A stretch of DNA of 64,000 nt. Origin: Streptomyces pyxinicus (GTDB taxonomy: Bacteria; Actinomycetota; Actinomycetes; Streptomycetales; Streptomycetaceae). The translations under genes were made by a program, and so were the position numbers. Of the stretch, positions 61,427 to 64,000 are shown piece after piece (position 1 is the first letter of the stretch; each line of letters starts with the position of its first letter). Below the pieces are notes generated by a model, which was not told the DNA's origin, ran no database searches, and worked only from the letters and a program-made list of their open reading frames with translations. Where the stretch lies: contig NZ_JANUGP010000023.1 of the NCBI RefSeq assembly GCF_024753135.1, positions 1-64,000 on the forward strand, read 5' to 3'.

Positions 61427-61841
61427 GCTGCGCCCCCTCGTCCAGGGTCGTGGGTCGGTGGCACGGGGGTGTGCCGGTGTTGAGAAGGGGCGATCACGTC
61501 TCTTACGGGTGCCCAGCGCAGCCCTGCCGGGCGGCGACGGTGCCGGACACCCGCGCCCGCTCTGCGGAAGCGGACCGCGGAGTACCGCATGGTGCTGCGG
61601 CACATGCAGAGCGTGATCGCGGGGTGTAAAGCCGTCCTCCCCCCGCTCCCTTCCCGGGAAACCTCAACTGGCGGAGAAAATCCCGCATTCCCGCCCCGGA
61701 GCGCGGACCGGCGCGAGCGGAACCCGTCTTACAGCCGACTTACGGCCGAAAAGGGCAGGATGGAGCCCACACTCCACGAACACCCCCGCCCGCCCGCGCC
61801 CCCGGCGCGCTACGCGGGTGGACACAGGAAGGACAAGCGAC
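61427..61841. other. Divergent region between the small gene and cutR
   Basis: 415 bp without a gene. It contains the CutR-box-like direct repeats described below. No clear promoter hexamer pair was found for either gene. Confidence 0.4.
61728..61749 (+). promoter_or_regulatory. Tandem 11-bp direct repeats, candidate CutR binding site
   Basis: CTTACAGCCGA (61728-61738) is followed directly by CTTACGGCCGA (61739-61749); 10 of 11 bases match. Contiguous 11-bp direct repeats are the usual binding format of OmpR-family regulators. They lie about 93 bp upstream of cutR. Confidence 0.5.
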
Positions 61842-62495
61842 GTGCGCGTACTCGTCGTCGAGGACGAGCAGCTGCTCGCCGATGCGGTGGCCACCGGACT
61901 GCGCCGGGAGGGCATGGCCGTCGACGTCGTGTACGACGGCGCGGCCGCCCTGGAACGCATCGGTGTCAACGACTACGACGTGGTCGTCCTCGACCGGGAC
62001 CTGCCGCTCGTGCACGGCGACGACGTCTGCCGCCGGATCGTCGAGCTGGGCATGCCCACGCGCGTGCTCATGCTCACCGCCTCCGGCGACGTCAGCGACC
62101 GCGTCGAGGGCCTGGAGATCGGCGCCGACGACTATCTGCCCAAGCCCTTCGCCTTCAGCGAGCTGATCGCGCGCGTGCGCGCCCTCGGCCGCCGCACGAG
62201 CGTGCCCCTGCCGCCCGTCCTGGAGCGGGCCGGCATCAAGCTCGACCCGAACCGCCGCGAGGTCTTCCGCGACGGCAAGGAGGTGCAGCTCGCGCCCAAG
62301 GAGTTCGCGGTGCTGGAGGTGCTGATGCGCAGCGAGGGCACGGTGGTCTCCGCCGAGCAGCTCCTGGAGAAGGCATGGGACGAGAACACCGACCCCTTCA
62401 CCAACGTCGTGCGGGTGACGGTCATGACGCTGCGCCGCAAGCTCGGCGAGCCGCCCGTGATCGTCACGGTCCCCGGCTCGGGCTACCGGATCTGA
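61842..62495 (+). CDS. cutR: CutR, OmpR-family response regulator
   Basis: A 217-aa regulator. The receiver has D51 as phospho-acceptor (VVLDRDLP) and K101 (LPKPFAF). The winged-helix DNA-binding domain (about 125-215) ends in VTVPGSGYRI. GGAAGGA precedes the GTG at 61842. CutR acts with CutS, whose gene follows after 6 nt. In Streptomyces this pair influences antibiotic production and responds to disulfide/secretion stress. Confidence 0.96.
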   Translation: MRVLVVEDEQLLADAVATGLRREGMAVDVVYDGAAALERIGVNDYDVVVLDRDLPLVHGDDVCRRIVELGMPTRVLMLTASGDVSDRVEGLEIGADDYLPKPFAFSELIARVRALGRRTSVPLPPVLERAGIKLDPNRREVFRDGKEVQLAPKEFAVLEVLMRSEGTVVSAEQLLEKAWDENTDPFTNVVRVTVMTLRRKLGEPPVIVTVPGSGYRI

Positions 62496-62501
62496 TCCGC
62501 C

Positions 62502-63752
62502 GTGGCAGCGACACCCGCGCCGCCCCAGGCGCCACCGAAGCCGACCTGGGACCCCAGGAAACCGCAGGCCCCCTACCCGTGGCTGCGCCCCACCATCCGC
62601 ATACGCCTCACCCTGCTCTACGGCGGCATGTTCCTGATCGCCGGCATCCTGCTGCTGTCGATCATCTACCTGCTGGCCGCGCAGGCGATCAACACCGGCA
62701 ACCAGCCGCTGTTCAAGATCGTCAACTTCGAGAAGCTCCAGGTCTCCAGCCCGAGCTGCCCCGCGATCAACACCACCAGCCTCCCGCTGTCGGACTTCAA
62801 CGACGCGATCGCCCACTGTGTGGACCAGCAGCGCCAGGGAGCCCTGGACAACCTGCTCAGCCGCTCGCTGCTGGCCCTGCTGGGCCTCGCCGTGATCGCC
62901 TTCGCGTTCGGTTACGCGATGGCCGGCCGGGTGCTGTCCCCGCTCGGCCGGATCACCCGTACCGCCCGCGCGGTGGCCGGGTCCGACCTGTCCCGCCGGA
63001 TCGAGCTGGACGGCCCGGACGACGAGCTGAAGGAACTGGCCGACACCTTCGACGAGATGCTGGAGCGCCTCCAGCGGGCCTTCACCGCCCAGCAGCGCTT
63101 CGTCGGCAACGCCTCGCACGAGCTGCGCACGCCGCTGGCGATCAACCGCACGCTGCTGGAGGTGCACCTGTCCGACCCGAACGCGCCGGTCGAGCTGCAG
63201 CAGCTCGGCAAGACGCTGCTGGCGACCAACGAGCGCAGTGAACAGCTGGTCGAGGGGTTGCTGCTGCTCGCCCGCAGTGACAACCAGATCGTCGAGCGCA
63301 AACCGGTCGACCTGGCCGAGGTCGCCACCCAGGCGATCGACCAGGTGCACGCCGAGGCGGAGGCCAAGGGCGTGCGGATCGCCGGCGGCGAGCGCAAGCC
63401 CGTGGTGGTCCAGGGCAACGGCGTGCTGCTGGAGCGGATCGCGCTGAACCTCGTGCAGAACGCGGTGCGGTACAACGTGGCCGAGCAGGGCTGGGTGGAG
63501 GTGGCCACCGAGGCCGAGCACGGGCAGGCGGTGCTCACCGTCACCAACACCGGTCCGGTGGTGCCGGCGTACGAGATCGACAACCTCTTCGAGCCCTTCA
63601 GACGGCTCCGGACGGAGCGCACGGGCAGTGACAAGGGTGTCGGCCTCGGCCTTTCCATCGTGCGGTCGGTGGCCCGTGCGCACGGCGGGCACATCGTGGC
63701 GCAGCCGCGCGAGGGCGGCGGGCTGGTGATGCGTGTCACCCTCCCGCTGTGA
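62502..63752 (+). CDS. cutS: CutS, sensor histidine kinase
   Basis: A 416-aa kinase. Membrane helices are near residues 35-60 and 125-148, with an extracytoplasmic sensor region of about 65 residues between them. It contains two cysteines (SCPAIN and AHCVD) that could form a redox-sensitive disulfide. A HAMP domain follows and the kinase core has H206 (ASHELRTPL), N box NLVQNAVRYN and G box GVGLGLSIV. Start is the GTG at 62502, 6 nt after the cutR stop. Confidence 0.96.
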   Translation: MAATPAPPQAPPKPTWDPRKPQAPYPWLRPTIRIRLTLLYGGMFLIAGILLLSIIYLLAAQAINTGNQPLFKIVNFEKLQVSSPSCPAINTTSLPLSDFNDAIAHCVDQQRQGALDNLLSRSLLALLGLAVIAFAFGYAMAGRVLSPLGRITRTARAVAGSDLSRRIELDGPDDELKELADTFDEMLERLQRAFTAQQRFVGNASHELRTPLAINRTLLEVHLSDPNAPVELQQLGKTLLATNERSEQLVEGLLLLARSDNQIVERKPVDLAEVATQAIDQVHAEAEAKGVRIAGGERKPVVVQGNGVLLERIALNLVQNAVRYNVAEQGWVEVATEAEHGQAVLTVTNTGPVVPAYEIDNLFEPFRRLRTERTGSDKGVGLGLSIVRSVARAHGGHIVAQPREGGGLVMRVTLPL

Positions 63753-64000
63753 CCGGGAGGGACACACGCGGAGAATGTTCGCTTGACGCGGAATTTTCCG
63801 ACACCTGGACGGGGTTCTGTCTGTGTGATCGATCACATGGACGGATTTCCGGCCATGCACTCTCCGTGATCATGAAGTGTGGTGGAAAGCCGGGAAAGTC
63901 CGGGTTTTCGACCCTCCTGATCACGGGAAGTACACGGTGAGGCGCCTTTGAGGTGCGGCATTCGGACCGTGTACGGTCCTCACCGCCATCCAAGCCGATC
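63753..64000. other. Region downstream of cutS
   Basis: No gene was found to the window end. It contains the perfect palindrome TGTGATCGATCACA (63824-63837) and further inverted repeats (63864-63872 with 63918-63926; 63931-63938 with 63966-63973), so it may be the promoter region of a gene beyond the window. Confidence 0.4.
63824..63837. promoter_or_regulatory. Perfect 14-bp palindrome resembling a Crp half-site pair
   Basis: TGTGATCGATCACA is a perfect palindrome. Its GTG-N6-ATCAC core has one mismatch to the Streptomyces Crp motif GTG-N6-GNCAC. The spacing between TGTGA and TCACA is 4, not the 6 of E. coli CRP. Confidence 0.35.

Noticed and set aside
1..64000. Prophage, insertion sequence, CRISPR array, tRNA, rRNA or biosynthetic cluster
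   Set aside because: No integrase, transposase, repeat-spacer array, tRNA cloverleaf or modular synthase motif was seen; all recognised genes are core Streptomyces types.

Overview
This window is a stretch of high-GC Streptomyces core chromosome. The GC content, GTG/TTG starts, developmental genes and gene order all support this. From memory (not searched), the order follows S. coelicolor from about SCO5802 to SCO5863. The recognisable anchors are lexA, nrdR, nrdJ, whiH, hrdB, parE, parC, ptsH, sepH and cutR/cutS. I see no prophage, insertion sequence, integrase, CRISPR array, tRNA or rRNA.

Layout. 0.2-4.4 kb: a DinG-type Fe-S helicase, lexA with an SOS box on its promoter, and divergently nrdR with two NrdR boxes. 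4.5-7.4 kb: nrdJ, the B12-dependent ribonucleotide reductase. 7.5-12.3 kb: TerD, a DUF4937 protein, a histidine phosphatase, an ADP-ribosylglycohydrolase, RNase HII and an orphan protein. 12.6-18.2 kb: an unknown gene, a RecQ helicase with a phosphoribosyltransferase-like tail, a DUF4192 protein and a Nudix/NrtR-like protein. 18.4-23.9 kb: an ABC ATPase/permease fusion with degenerate catalytic residues, whiH and hrdB. 24.0-30.5 kb: a secreted trypsin-like protease, a DUF7455 zinc protein, parE and a DUF1453-kinase-regulator operon. 30.6-37.5 kb: DUF485 and acetate-type symporter, a CitAB-like two-component pair, an iron-box-controlled sucrase/ferredoxin-like gene and an HTH-fused citrate synthase. 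37.7-46.8 kb: CobW GTPase, parC, an M16 peptidase pair, an M23 peptidase behind a ydaO (c-di-AMP) riboswitch, a GntR regulator and ptsH with a DasR site. 47.0-55.4 kb: a GNAT/acyl-CoA synthetase, DUF5998, an alkaline-phosphatase-like enzyme, thymidine kinase, a VOC protein, a rhodanese and sepH. 55.8-63.8 kb: a membrane protein, a sugar-lactone oxidase, an MFS exporter, ferrochelatase, an inositol-phosphatase-like enzyme, a small coiled-coil protein and cutRS.

Common themes are DNA supply, repair and topology (lexA, nrdRJ, recQ, dinG, parE/parC, thymidine kinase, RNase HII), development (whiH, sepH, the principal sigma factor) and cell-envelope signalling (cutRS, the M23 riboswitch). Several genes look leaderless, with a TANNNT hexamer 6-7 nt before the start codon. 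Many stop codons are followed by strong hairpins, including one perfect 44-bp palindrome between the rhodanese and sepH.

The best leads are the ABC fusion with Glu-to-Gln and His-to-Thr changes at ATPase positions and its operator-like inverted repeat, the iron-box/leaderless sucrase-ferredoxin gene, the 11-bp direct repeats in front of cutR, the phased TTGATC repeats in front of the CitA-like kinase, and the paired hairpins between nrdR and nrdJ.
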